From positions 670,001 to 734,000 of the forward strand of contig JBGVUE010000001.1 of assembly GCA_041861885.1 (NCBI GenBank): a stretch of 64,000 nucleotides of DNA, in the 5' to 3' direction. Below, piece by piece: positions 33,165-42,899 of this stretch. The translations under genes were made by a program, and so were the position numbers. This stretch comes from Haloimpatiens sp. FM7315. GTDB lineage: Bacteria; Bacillota; Clostridia; Clostridiales; Clostridiaceae. A model generated the notes under the pieces. The model saw nothing but the letters and a program-made list of their open reading frames with translations. It did no database searches and had not been told where the DNA came from. Every line of letters begins with the position of its first letter. The stretch's first letter is position 1.

Positions 33165-33187
33165 AAAGCTTTATAGGAGATATTAAA

Positions 33188-33417
33188 ATGCAAGACAGAA
33201 CAATTAAAATTGGAGAAAAATATAGGCATTTTAAAGGTAATGAGTATTTAGTGCTTTATCTTGCAAAACACTCAGAGACACTAGAGGATATGGTAGTTTA
33301 TCAGAAACTTTATGGAGATTTTGGAATATGGGTTAGGCCTTTGAGTATGTTTTTGGGCAAAAAGAAGTAGATGGTAAATTAATAAATAGATTTGAAGAGA
33401 TTGATAATAAACTTTGA
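33188..33417 (+). CDS. DUF1653 family protein, one frameshift
   Basis: 76 residues after joining. YRHFKGNEYLVLYLAKHSET and YGDFGIWVRPLSMFL match the DUF1653 fold. The visible frame stops after GKKK; one extra A in the A5 run 33359-33363 gives GKKEVDGKLINRFEEIDNKL, matching the EVDGK..PRF tail usual in the family. Function unknown. TAGGAG lies about 9 nt before the ATG. Possibly cotranscribed with trpS; a strong terminator follows. Confidence 0.8.
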
Positions 33418-33445
33418 GATATGTAGTTTAAAGTAACAATGTAAT

Positions 33446-33484
33446 AAAGACAGGGAATCATTCTATGATTCCCTGTCTTTATCA
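33446..33484. terminator. Bidirectional terminator
   Basis: Perfect 15-bp stem AAAGACAGGGAATCA / TGATTCCCTGTCTTT with a 5-nt loop, between the convergent DUF1653 and HAD genes. Confidence 0.88.
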
Positions 33485-33531
33485 TAATTTCCTAAAAGTT
33501 TTTAGATAACACATTTACACAAGTAAATGTG

Positions 33532-34356
33532 TTAAATTTCGAAAATCATTTGTGGGTTTAATATAAACTTATCAATAACGTGGGCAACGCCATCTTCTTC
33601 GTTGCTTAAAGTTATGTAGTTAGCTTTCTTTTTAAGTATAGGCATAGAGTTTTTCATAGCTACACCAAGGCCAGCATAGTTAACCATGTGTATATCATTT
33701 TCAGCATCACCTATACAAATTACTTCATTCTTATCAATTCCAAATTTTTCTGCTAATTTTTTTACTCCTTCACCCTTGTTAGCGTTTTTGTTTAAAAACT
33801 CTAAGAAGAAAGGCATACTTCTAAGAACAGTATATTTTTCATATACTTCTTCTGGAAGTTGTTCTATGGCTTTAGATAATATATCTTCTTTGTCTATCAT
33901 CATAACTTTAACTATAGTTATGTCAGAAGGTAAATTGTCAAAATCCATTACTTTTAGGGGAATTTGATTCATTTTAGCTTCAAGTTCAGAGTATTCATTA
34001 AGTTTAGGTGTAATACATTCCTCTGTAGTTAGAAAATGTATATTTACATCTAAAGTTTTGCTTAAGGAATATAAAAATTTTAAATCTTCCATAGCTAGAG
34101 TATCACTGCATATAACTTCACCGTCTCTATTTTCTTGAACTAAAGCACCATTAAAGGCAACTGAACAATCGCCTTCGTTTGTTAAATCTAGTTGGTCTAG
34201 GTAACGCTGAATACCTTTTACAGGTCTTCCAGTGGCTAAAACTACTTTTATTCCTTTAGATTTTGCAGCTTGAATAGCATTATATGTAATATCAGATATA
34301 GTTTTATCTTCTTTAAGTAGTGTGCCATCCATATCCAATGCTAGTAATTTAAACAT
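33532..34356 (-). CDS. Cof-type HAD family phosphatase
   Basis: 274 residues. ALDMDGTLL (nucleophile and acid Asp, residues ~7-9), VVLATGRP (motif II Thr) and the late GDAENDIHM (motif IV Asp pair) define the HAD superfamily; the ~90-residue cap between motifs II and III is the Cof/C2B type. Members dephosphorylate sugar phosphates or nucleotide cofactors; the substrate cannot be told. GGGAGGG lies about 8 nt before the ATG at 34356. Confidence 0.88.
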   Translation of the reverse strand: MFKLLALDMDGTLLKEDKTISDITYNAIQAAKSKGIKVVLATGRPVKGIQRYLDQLDLTNEGDCSVAFNGALVQENRDGEVICSDTLAMEDLKFLYSLSKTLDVNIHFLTTEECITPKLNEYSELEAKMNQIPLKVMDFDNLPSDITIVKVMMIDKEDILSKAIEQLPEEVYEKYTVLRSMPFFLEFLNKNANKGEGVKKLAEKFGIDKNEVICIGDAENDIHMVNYAGLGVAMKNSMPILKKKANYITLSNEEDGVAHVIDKFILNPQMIFEI

Positions 34357-34528
34357 AAAAAAGCCCTCCCAATAATATAATAACTTTGTTATTATATCAT
34401 GTTCTAAGTAATAATAAAACTAATAAAGTATTGCAATTATAAACTATAATTCTCCATAAGAGCTTTTAAGGGAAAGTTTAAAATAACAACATAAAGTGAA
34501 AACAGTATAATGCTAATTACACCTTGTA

Positions 34529-34686
34529 TTATTTAAAGGCTTTTTTATTGCTTTGAAGCAAATCTAAAACAAAAACACAAACTGCAATAATTAAAAGAAA
34601 AATAGATAAAGTTGCACTCATTTTAAATAGCAAACCTATAAAAATCATAAGTAAAAGAAAAGCACTAATCCATCGAAAAAAATCAT
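34529..34686 (-). CDS. Small two-helix membrane protein, one frameshift
   Basis: From ATG 34686, with AGGTGA about 6 nt upstream, the frame stops after ~13 codons. One extra base in the 7-nt run 34676-34682 gives 52 residues: MIFFRWISAFLLLMIFIGLL, a short linker, then LSIFLLIIAVCVFVLDLLQ and a basic tail NKKAFK. Two hydrophobic helices with a basic C terminus suggest a small inner-membrane protein. Function unknown. Support is the ribosome-binding site, the amphipathic layout and the same deletion pattern as elsewhere; no other gene is seen between 34357 and 34963. Confidence 0.45.
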
Positions 34687-34793
34687 AAAATCACCTCAAA
34701 TTTATTTCAATCAATGAATAGTGTTTACAATTTAGTAGATTATTATAACTTAAAAATTAAATATTTATATTTCTATAGATAAATTACTTACTA

Positions 34794-34823
34794 TTGAAAA
34801 ATATCTGCAATGTTTGATATAAT
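34794..34823 (+). promoter_or_regulatory. Predicted sigma-A promoter of prfC
   Basis: TTGAAA (34794-34799), 18-bp spacer, TATAAT (34818-34823). It lies ~140 bp before prfC. Confidence 0.6.
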
Positions 34824-34883
34824 ATAAAGGTGTTATTAAAATACTATTAGGTTTAAAATTATTTTGGATAAAAGAGATATTAC

Positions 34884-34911
34884 AAGGTCTGTTTATTTAC
34901 AGACCTTTTTA
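34884..34911 (+). terminator. Terminator-like hairpin in the prfC leader (possible attenuator)
   Basis: Stem AAGGTCTGT (34884-34892) / ACAGACCTT (34899-34907) with a 6-nt loop and a T-run. It sits between the prfC promoter and start codon. The nearest upstream plus-strand gene ends at 33417 with its own terminator, so the hairpin should act on prfC transcripts. Confidence 0.65.
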
Positions 34912-34963
34912 AGATGCAACATATTTTGTAAAGATAAAATTAATAGGAAAAGAGGAGAAAATT

Positions 34964-36555
34964 TTGCCTGATTTAAGAAAAGAAATTGAGAGAAGAAGAA
35001 CTTTCGCAATTATATCTCACCCAGATGCAGGTAAGACTACATTAACTGAAAAGTTATTGCTATACGGTGGAGCTATAAGAATGGCAGGTTCTGTAAAAGC
35101 AAGAAAAGCATCTAAGCATGCAGTATCTGATTGGATGGAAATAGAGAAAAAAGAGGTATTTCAGTAACTTCTTCTGTAATGCAGTTCAATTATGAAGGAT
35201 ACTGTATAAACATATTAGATACACCAGGACACCAAGATTTTAGTGAAGATACTTATAGAACTTTGATGGCAGCTGATAATGCAGTTATGGTACTTGATGG
35301 AGCAAAAGGTGTGGAAGAGCAAACAAGAAAATTGTTTCACGTATGTAGTATAAGAGAAATACCTATATTTACTTTTGTAAATAAAATGGATAGAGAAACA
35401 AAAGAGCCTTTTGAATTAATGGATGAACTTGAAAATGAACTTGGTATTAAATCTTATCCTATGAATTGGCCAGTAGGGTGTGGACTTAATTTTAAGGGTA
35501 TTTATGATAGACAAAAAAAGGTTGTACAAGTTTTTGAAGGTGGAAATCATGGACAGAATCAAGTTGTTATAAAACAACTTCATATTGAAGATGAGGCTAC
35601 TAAAGAATTTATTGGGGAAGATTTATATAGGAAATTAATGGAAGATATAGAGCTTTTAGATATGGCAGGAGAAGAATTCAATATAGAAAAGGTTAAGAAC
35701 GGTCAATTGACACCAGTATTTTTTGGTAGTGCACTTACAAATTTCGGAGTTGAAGCTTTTCTAGAAAATTTCTTAAACATAACTACAGCACCTTTAGCAA
35801 GAAATTCTGATGCTGGAATTATAGATGTGTTTGATGATAATTTTTCTGCTTTTGTCTTTAAAATCCAAGCAAATATGAATAAAGCTCATAGAGATAGAAT
35901 AGCCTTTATGAGAATATGTTCTGGAAAATTCCAAAAAGGAATGGAAGTTTTCCATGTTCAAGCAAATAATAAAGTAAAATTAGCCCAGCCTCAGCAATTT
36001 TTAGCTCAAGAAAGAGAAATTGTAGAGGAGGCTTATGCCGGAGATATAATAGGTGTATTTGATCCAGGCATGTTTAGAATAGGGGATACTCTGTGTTCTA
36101 ATAATAAAAAATTTAAGTTTGAGGGAATTCCTATATTTGCACCAGAGCATTTTGCAAGAGTTAGAACAATTGATACTATGAAAAGAAAGCAATTTATAAA
36201 AGGTGTCACTGAAATATCTCAAGAAGGTGCGATTCAGGTATTTAAAGAATTACATATAGGTATTGAGGAACTGATCGTTGGAGTTGTAGGAGTTCTTCAA
36301 TTTGAAGTCCTTGAGTATAGATTAAAAAATGAATACAATGTAGATATTAAGCTTGAAATATTACCTTTTAGGAATATAAGATGGATTGAAAAAAATAATG
36401 GAGAAGCTGACAATTTGAGTTTAACTAGTGATACAAAAATAGTTAGAGATTTAAAAGACAGAGAATTACTTCTTTTCCAAAGTGAATGGGCTATTAGCTG
36501 GGCACTTGAACATAATAAAGATTTAGTTTTGTCTGATGTAGGTAAAAATGAATAA
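34964..36555 (+). CDS. prfC: Peptide chain release factor 3 (RF3), one frameshift
   Basis: 530 residues after joining, like E. coli RF3 (529). GTPase motifs: [15 protein letters not shown] (G1), RGISVTSS (G2), DTPGHQDF (G3), NKMDRE (G4). This GTPase removes RF1/RF2 from the ribosome after termination. The first frame ends at IEKKEVFQ; one extra A in the A6 run 35147-35152 gives [16 protein letters not shown]. The start is TTG at 34964 with AGAGGAG 7 nt upstream; no ATG is suitable. Monocistronic, with a terminator on each side. Confidence 0.93.
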
Positions 36556-36573
36556 AAAACCGTATTATAAAAG

Positions 36574-36606
36574 AAAAAGAAGAGTATAAAATACTTTTCT
36601 TTTTTT
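36574..36606 (+). terminator. Terminator after prfC
   Basis: Stem GAAAAAGAAGAGTAT / ATACTTTTCTTTTTT, largely A-T, followed by T-run; about 20 bp after the stop. Confidence 0.65.
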
Positions 36607-36756
36607 CATATAAAATTGTTAATTATTATATACTATATTATATAATATATAGTATAGGAGAAAAAATGGCATAGAAGTTATTATAAAAATAAGTTTAACT
36701 TAGAATTAATATATTGTATTTTTATTTATTATTCATAATATATGGAGTTGAGTAAT

Positions 36757-37917
36757 ATGGATAAAAAGAAGTTATATAATTTACTAAAAAAAGAGGAAGG
36801 ACCTAAACTTGATTTTAAACAATTTCTAGATATTTATTCAGATGGAGGGAAAAAAGAACTTATAAAGGATGTATGTGCTATTGCCAATTCCAAAGGGGGA
36901 AGAGGTTATATAATTATTGGAGTAGAAGATAAAACTAAGGATATAATTGGTATTAATGTTGATGATCTATCAGAGGAAAGAATACAGCAGATTATTAGTT
37001 CAAGATGTGAGCCTCCCATACCGATAGCTTTGGAAATATTAAATTACAACAATAAAAAAATAGGGGTTTTAAGTATATATGATGGGCATCAAAAACCATA
37101 TCAAGTAAGAGATAATGGCTCTTTTTATATAAGAAGAGGTTCTACTACGGATACCATGAGAAAACAGGAATTGGTATCTGCATTTCAAGCAAATATGTCT
37201 TTAAACAGTGAACTTTGTTCTATTGTAAAAAGTAATATAGAAGCTTTAAATATGAACAGGGTTAAAAAATATTTTAATAACCAAAAGTTAGATATAAATA
37301 ATGATAATAAGATTATGCTTCTAGAAAGTGCATCTATTATAAATAGAGATAGAGAAACTAATGAATATTGCTTAACTTTAGGTGGCCTTTTGGTTTTTTC
37401 TGAAATAAACAATTTATTTATTTCTCATAATTTTATAAGAGTTGTGAATAAAGTAAACAGAAGGTATGATAAGGTTATTTTTATAAAGGGAAGTTTAATC
37501 TCGATTATCGACAAAACGGAGGCTTTATTAAAAGAAATACTTCCAGAGGATTACCCAACTTATGCAGTGCTTGAGGGAGTTAAAAATGCAGTTTTGTATA
37601 GAGATTACACTGTGTTTACAAAGGAAATAGAAGTTATTATTAATAACACCAGTGTTGTTGTTGTAAGTCCAGGGACTTTACTTAGAGGGAAAGGAGTTAA
37701 ATCCTATAACTACATAAGAAGAAATATGTGGATATACGAAAAACTTATAACTTTAGATGATAAAAATAGATTTTGTAATTTAGGTAGAGGTTTTATAAAA
37801 ATGAAAAAGGCCTTTAGAAAATATGGTAAGGTAATATTTGTGAATTCACCGCTTTATAATAATTTCAAAGTTATTTATCCAGGAATAAAAAATATAAAGA
37901 ATATAAAGAATATTTGA
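36757..37917 (+). CDS. Schlafen AlbA_2 domain protein with RecG-like C-terminal ATPase-type region
   Basis: 386 residues. The N-terminal ~120 residues are an AlbA_2 domain: GPKLDFKQFL, ELIKDVCAIANSKGGRGYIIIGVED, GSFYIRRGSTT. The rest resembles the HATPase_c_4-type C-terminal region (EGVKNAVLYRDYT, VVVSPGTLLRGKG) of putative transcriptional regulators formerly labelled RecG-like. Likely nucleic-acid-binding; a role in defence or regulation is inference. The ATG at 36757 follows GGAG; the ATG at 36742 lacks a ribosome-binding site. The C terminus ends in a short KNI repeat. Possibly cotranscribed with the following P-loop gene. Confidence 0.75.
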   Translation: MDKKKLYNLLKKEEGPKLDFKQFLDIYSDGGKKELIKDVCAIANSKGGRGYIIIGVEDKTKDIIGINVDDLSEERIQQIISSRCEPPIPIALEILNYNNKKIGVLSIYDGHQKPYQVRDNGSFYIRRGSTTDTMRKQELVSAFQANMSLNSELCSIVKSNIEALNMNRVKKYFNNQKLDINNDNKIMLLESASIINRDRETNEYCLTLGGLLVFSEINNLFISHNFIRVVNKVNRRYDKVIFIKGSLISIIDKTEALLKEILPEDYPTYAVLEGVKNAVLYRDYTVFTKEIEVIINNTSVVVVSPGTLLRGKGVKSYNYIRRNMWIYEKLITLDDKNRFCNLGRGFIKMKKAFRKYGKVIFVNSPLYNNFKVIYPGIKNIKNIKNI

Positions 37918-37992
37918 TATTGAAAAAATATTCTGAATATTATATAATATATAAAACAGCACCTAAATATTAAAATAAGGGGTTGATTTAAA

Positions 37993-38403
37993 ATGATATG
38001 TGTATTTTGTGGTGAAAAGGGTTCAGGTAAGACAAAAAGACTTATAAACTTAGCCAATGAAAAAGCTTTAATAAACAAAGGAAATTTAGTTTATATTGAC
38101 GATGATAGTAGGTTAAATTTTGAACTTAAAAACAAGATAAGATTTATTCCAACAGAGGAGTTCGATTTAAAAGATTATAAGAGTTTTTATGCATTTCTGT
38201 GCGGCATTTTATCGGAGGACTATGATATTGACACGGTTTTTATTGATGGGCTTGGCAATATTGTAGATGAAGGTATTCATAATGCGGCACCTTTGTTTTA
38301 TTATTTAGAAAAAATATCAGAGAGGAAAGATGTGGATTTTTATATCAACATCAGTGAGAAGGAAAATTCTTTGCCTGAATTTGTAAAGAAATATATAGCG
38401 TAG
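37993..38403 (+). CDS. Small P-loop NTPase-like protein
   Basis: 136 residues. Walker A CGEKGSGKTK (residues ~6-15) at the N terminus and a hydrophobic strand ending in Asp (TVFIDGLGN, ~residue 75) as a possible Walker B. Too short for a known helicase or motor. A clostridial family of this type is sometimes labelled PilT-like on the P-loop alone; I see nothing else to support that. AAGGGG lies about 11 nt before the ATG. It lies 75 bp after the AlbA_2 gene on the same strand. Confidence 0.6.
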   Translation: MICVFCGEKGSGKTKRLINLANEKALINKGNLVYIDDDSRLNFELKNKIRFIPTEEFDLKDYKSFYAFLCGILSEDYDIDTVFIDGLGNIVDEGIHNAAPLFYYLEKISERKDVDFYINISEKENSLPEFVKKYIA

Positions 38404-38493
38404 ATTAAGGCAGTTGATTTATATTTTCAATTTCAAGTAAACGTTTATAATAATTACTGTAGTTTATTTAATCGGTTATTAAGTTTTTCATTG

Positions 38494-38522
38494 TTGTTAA
38501 AATAATTATTAAATGATATAAT
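38494..38522 (+). promoter_or_regulatory. Predicted sigma-A promoter of tyrS
   Basis: TTGTTA (38494-38499), 17-bp spacer, TATAAT (38517-38522). The predicted start of transcription is near 38529. Confidence 0.6.
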
Positions 38523-38547
38523 ATCATTATTAAAAAGAACTAGAATT

Positions 38548-38577
38548 CTCCCCTTTTTTTAAAGGGGAGTTTTATTT
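38548..38577 (+). terminator. Terminator-like hairpin between tyrS promoter and start
   Basis: CTCCCCTTT (38548-38556) / AAAGGGGAG (38561-38569) with a T4 loop and a T-rich tail. It may end the upstream P-loop gene transcript, but it lies downstream of the predicted tyrS promoter. No T-box core or specifier stem is visible here, unlike trpS and leuS. Confidence 0.7.
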
Positions 38578-38602
38578 TAAAGCTATTAAGGGAGGATTTA
38601 CT

Positions 38603-39820
38603 ATGCCTAATGTTTATAATACACTTGTAGAACGTGGATACATAAAGCAAACAACTCATGAAGAAATAAAAGATATTTTAGAAAAAGAGAAGATTACTTT
38701 TTATATAGGCTTCGATCCTACAGCAGATAGTTTACATGTAGGACATTTTATAGCACTTATGTTTATGGCTCATATGCAAAGAGAAGGTCACAGACCTATA
38801 GCTCTAGTAGGTGGTGGAACTGCTATGGTAGGAGATCCATCAGGAAGAACTGATATGAGAAAAATGCTTACTAAAGAAGATATAGAACATAATGTAAGTC
38901 AAATTAAAAAACAATTAGAAAGATTTATTGATTTTAGTGACGGTAAAGCACTACTTGTTAATAATGCTGACTGGCTTTTAAATTTAAATTATGTAGATTT
39001 TTTAAGAGAAATTGGATCTTGTTTTTCTGTAAATAAGATGCTTACAGCAGAATGTTTTAAACAAAGATTAGAAAAAGGGCTTTCTTTTTTAGAATTTAAC
39101 TACATGCTTATGCAAGGCTATGATTTTTTAGAACTTAATAGAAAATATAATTGTGCAATGGAGCTTGGTGGAGATGATCAGTGGTCTAACATGCTAGCTG
39201 GTATAGATTTAGTAAGAAGAAAAGAATCAAAACAAGTATATGCAATGACTTGTACTCTTTTAACTAATAGTGAAGGTAAAAAGATGGGCAAGACTGCAAA
39301 AGGAGCTTTGTGGTTAGATCCAGAGAAAACCTCTCCTTATGATTTTTATCAGTATTGGAGAAACGTAAATGATTCAGATGTAGAGAAATGTTTATCTTTG
39401 CTTACTTTTGTACCTATGGAAGAAGTGAAGAGATTAGGTGCTCTAAAAGATGCTGAGATAAATGAGGCTAAAAAGGTTCTTGCCTTTGAAGTTACAAAAT
39501 TAGTTCATGGTGAAGATGAAGCTAAAAAAGCGCAAAATGCTGCAGAAGCTTTGTTTGGATCTGGAAATAACTTAGATAATGTTCCAACTGTTATGGTTGA
39601 TGATAGTAGTATTGGAGGCCTTTTGCTAGATATTTTAGTTGAAGGAAAGATTGTGCCTTCTAAATCTGAGGGAAGAAGACTTATTCAGCAAGGCGGTATA
39701 AGCATAAATGATGAGCTAATAAAAGATGCAAAAGCATTGTTAGAAGATAGATTTTTTAATGATGGAGAGGGACTAGTTAGAAGAGGGAAAAAGAAATTTT
39801 ACAAGATTAAGATTAAATAA
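38603..39820 (+). CDS. tyrS: Tyrosyl-tRNA synthetase
   Basis: 405 residues, bacterial TyrRS with a C-terminal S4 RNA-binding domain. [13 protein letters not shown] holds the HIGH-type motif; [10 protein letters not shown] and GGDDQWSNM bind tyrosine and [13 protein letters not shown] is the KMSKS-equivalent loop. The S4-like tail has [18 protein letters not shown]. The length is in the TyrZ-like range. GGGAGG lies 8 nt before the ATG. Monocistronic with its own terminator. Confidence 0.96.
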   Translation: MPNVYNTLVERGYIKQTTHEEIKDILEKEKITFYIGFDPTADSLHVGHFIALMFMAHMQREGHRPIALVGGGTAMVGDPSGRTDMRKMLTKEDIEHNVSQIKKQLERFIDFSDGKALLVNNADWLLNLNYVDFLREIGSCFSVNKMLTAECFKQRLEKGLSFLEFNYMLMQGYDFLELNRKYNCAMELGGDDQWSNMLAGIDLVRRKESKQVYAMTCTLLTNSEGKKMGKTAKGALWLDPEKTSPYDFYQYWRNVNDSDVEKCLSLLTFVPMEEVKRLGALKDAEINEAKKVLAFEVTKLVHGEDEAKKAQNAAEALFGSGNNLDNVPTVMVDDSSIGGLLLDILVEGKIVPSKSEGRRLIQQGGISINDELIKDAKALLEDRFFNDGEGLVRRGKKKFYKIKIK

Positions 39821-39836
39821 AAATATATTTTAATGA

Positions 39837-39865
39837 AAAGTGTGATTTCATTCACACTTTTTTTA
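39837..39865 (+). terminator. Terminator after tyrS
   Basis: Perfect stem AAAAGTGTGA / TCACACTTTT with a short loop, followed by T-run. Confidence 0.85.
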
Positions 39866-39930
39866 TTAGCTTGTAAATAAATATATGATTTTAAACGATA
39901 ATAAAATAAGATGGTTTTGGAGGTGATAAA

Positions 39931-41824
39931 TTGGGCGGATTAAATACTGTGCATAGTAGTTATAATATAAATAATAAGAAAAATTATGATAAATTGACTT
40001 TTGAAGTTGGAGAAGATTTTTGGGTAAAATCATTGAGATTGGTGAAAATAATGATGAGGTTCTTGTAAGACGTTTAGATGGCTGGAAGTTTACTGCAAAA
40101 CTTGAGGAACCACTTAAATCACTTCCTAGGGGAACTTTAAAATTTGAGGTAGAAGGATTTGAAGGCGGAAAGTTAAAATTAAAAATAATAAATGAGGAAT
40201 CAGTTGTTAAAAATTCTAAGGATGGAATTGAAGAATTTTTAAATAAAACTAATTTAAATGTGTCAAAAAAAGATTATATTTTACTAGAAAATATGGTTAA
40301 ACATAATATTCCGCTAACTAAGAATAATATATCTTATATTAAAAATATACTAGATTTTAAATGTAAGTTTCAAGATAAAGATTCTTTTGCAAATTTTATT
40401 AAGCTTTATTTAAACTCAAAGGGAATAGATATAGCCTCACCGAAGGCAGAAAATATTACAAAGATTTTAAAAAACTTTATGTCTGCTGTAAAAGAATTAG
40501 AGGTTGGAGATATATTAACCTTATATGAAAACAATACTGAAATTAATGAAGAAAATATGAATAGTTTTGTGAACATATTCAAAAAAAGTGGCATTTACAA
40601 TGAAGTTATGGATATTAAAAATAAAATTATAGATTTAAAGAAGCAAAGTAATGAGTTAGGAAGTAATAAATTACAAATAGAAACCCTTGGAAATAATGGC
40701 GAAAAGAAAGAAATGACAAGTGAAGCACCTTTAAATAATGGATTTAAGAGTTTAGTTTATGAAAATTCTGATAGGCAAGTAAGTCAAAACTCAAAATTAG
40801 AATATAACTTAGATAACAATAGGAGAGAGAATACAAAATTAAATAAAGCTGTAGATTCAAGCAATAATAGGTTGGAAGAAGTTCATAAAGAAATAGGAGA
40901 TGCTATAGGGAGTACTGAAGTAAAGGCTAAAAGTGAAGGCGTAAAAAATAATTTTGAAAACAATTATAATGAAAAAGATTTTACAAAAACTGAGATTTCT
41001 AAAGGAAAAACTAATGAAGCCACTGTTTTAAATGAAAAAAACACTGAAGCAAAAGTTGAAAGTTCTATTAAACTAGTTGAAAGCCTTTCAAAAGATGTAG
41101 AGGCTAAAGCTATAGATAGTGGAAAAAACAATAATATTTCAGAAGTTCAAAATAAGGATATAATAGAAATTGATGCTGAAAATACAAATAAAACAGAAAT
41201 CTCTAAAGAGACCAAGGAAGGTATGGAATCTAAAATTAATACAGAAGAAAAAAATATAATACTAAAGGAAAAAGTGTATAATTTAATTAAGAGAGAAGTA
41301 GCTATTAAAACTGATGAAATAAAAACAGTTATAAAAGATATCTTAAATAATGTATCTAGTAATGATAGTAAGAATTTTGAAAAAATACTAGGATTAATTA
41401 AAGATAATATAAATGATTTTAAGATGTACAATTCTTTAAGCAATCAATATTATTGCTTAGATTTGCCAATAAACCTAGATAAATTGAAGTATGAATGCAA
41501 ACTATTTATTAAAGACGACAGAAATAAGGGGAAAAAATAGATACTAAACATGTAAAGATAGCAACTTCAATTAAGACTATTAATTTAGGGATTGTAGATG
41601 CTTTTATAAAAGTTGACAATAATTTAATGGATATTGAAATTAAATCTAGTAGAATTTATACGAAGGCAATAGATAAAAATAAAGACAAACTACTGGATAT
41701 GTTAAAAAACAGTAATTACAATGTATATATAAAGGTTAGTGAAAAAATCAATGAATTTAATTTGCCAAACTGCAGAGAGTTTTTTCAAGATACAAATTTA
41801 GCAAAACTTGATATAAAGGTATAA
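39931..41824 (+). CDS. FliK/YlqG-like protein of unknown function, two frameshifts
   Basis: About 631 residues after joining. The N-terminal ~60 residues are beta-rich (VRRLDGWKFTAKLEEPL, GTLKFEVEGFEGGKLKLKI), like the N terminus of clostridial FliK-like proteins. A helical part follows, then a ~230-residue low-complexity stretch rich in Glu, Asn, Lys and Ser, and a compact C-terminal domain. One base is missing in T5 40017-40021 (EDFLGKIIEIGEN) and one in A6 41532-41537 (KGKKIDTKHVKIATS). The start is TTG at 39931 with GGAGGTGA upstream. The next gene encodes a FlhB C-terminal homologue, like B. subtilis ylqG-ylqH. The hook-length role is inferred from context only. Confidence 0.6.
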
Positions 41825-41880
41825 ACACTTTTAAAAAACATAATTTGATGTATAAAATAATATGTATTTGGAGAATTATT

Positions 41881-42141
41881 ATGGATAATAGGAAGAAAGC
41901 AGCAGCATTAAAATATGAAAATGGCTACGAAGCACCTATGGTTACAGCTGCAGGTATGGGAGAAATTGCAGATAGAATAATAGATAAAGCGATGGAAAAT
42001 AAAGTTCCCATAGTATACAACAAAGAACTATCAGATTTGCTTTTAAATGTTGATGTAGGGGATAGTATACCTTTGGAATTATATGATGCTGTAGCAAAGG
42101 TAATAGCTTATGTGATGGATGTGGATTCATCGGTTAAATAG
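41881..42141 (+). CDS. FlhB C-terminal-domain homologue (FlhX/YlqH-like export switch protein)
   Basis: 86 residues: AAALKYENGYEAPMVTAAGM, then PIVYNKELSDLLL, GDSIPLELYDAVAKVIAYV. This matches the segment of FlhB/YscU that follows the NPTH autocleavage site; the cleavage motif and the membrane domain are absent. In flagellar export FlhB's C-terminal domain with FliK switches substrate class. The FliK-like neighbour 56 bp upstream supports a paired function, yet no other flagellar gene is here. The ATG at 41881 follows TTGGAG; an upstream in-frame ATG at 41845 has no ribosome-binding site. Confidence 0.85.
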   Translation: MDNRKKAAALKYENGYEAPMVTAAGMGEIADRIIDKAMENKVPIVYNKELSDLLLNVDVGDSIPLELYDAVAKVIAYVMDVDSSVK

Positions 42142-42161
42142 ATAATAAAGGAGTTACAATA

Positions 42162-42850
42162 ATGGCTTTATACGCGTTGTCAGATTTACATTTATCTTTA
42201 AGTGAGGATAAACCTATGGATATTTTTGGAGATAATTGGAGTAATCATGATCAAAAAATAATTGAAAACTGGAAAGAAAAAATTACTAAAGAGGATACAG
42301 TGTTAATTGCAGGGGACATATCTTGGTCTATAAACATTAAAGAAGGAATAAAAGAATTAGATTGGATTCATGAACTTCCAGGAAAAAAATTTTGGCTAAA
42401 GGCAATCATGATTACTGGTGGAGTGGAATTAAAAAGTTAAATGGCCTATATGAAGATATGAATTTTATACAAAACAATAGCTTTAGTTATAAAGATTATG
42501 CTATATGTGGCTCTAGAGGGTGGATAATACCCTTTGGTGAAAATGTTAAAGAACAAGATAGAAAAATATATAGAAGGGAGATTATACGTCTTAAATTATC
42601 CTTAGACCATGCAAAGAGTCAAGGATATTCTAAGATAATAGTTATGCTACATTATCCACCATTTATGGATAAAATAAAGAATACAGAGATAACGGAGTTA
42701 ATGAGAGAATACAAAGTAGAGAAGGTTATATATGGCCATTTACATGGTCCTTCCTTAAAAAATGCATTTCAAGGTAAAATCTATGAAACAGAGTATATTA
42801 TAACTTCTGCAGATTATTTAAATTTTAATCCAATAAAAATATTAGACTAA
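42162..42850 (+). CDS. Calcineurin-like metallophosphoesterase, one frameshift
   Basis: 229 residues after joining. Metal-binding motifs in order: SDLHLS (DxH), IAGDISWS (GDxx), AKGNHDYWW (GNHD), MLHYPPF and YGHLHGPS (GHxH). The first frame ends after HELPGKKF; one extra base in the A7T4 run 42383-42393 gives GKKILAKGNHDYWW and links the halves. Substrate unknown; possible roles are cyclic nucleotide, phosphoprotein or phospholipid hydrolysis. It lies 20 bp after the FlhX-like gene, AAGGAG precedes the ATG, so it may share that operon. Confidence 0.85.
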
Positions 42851-42896
42851 TAAAAATAAAAATCTACTCTTATTTAAAAGGTAGATTTTTATTTTT
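42851..42896. terminator. Bidirectional terminator
   Basis: Perfect 16-bp stem AAAAATAAAAATCTAC / GTAGATTTTTATTTTT with a 14-nt loop, between the convergent phosphoesterase and chemoreceptor genes. Confidence 0.8.
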
Positions 42897-42899
42897 ATA

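Noticed and set aside
37870..37917. Tandem KNI repeat as a repeat element
   Set aside because: Only about three short units at the C terminus of the AlbA_2 protein; probably simple AT-rich slippage.
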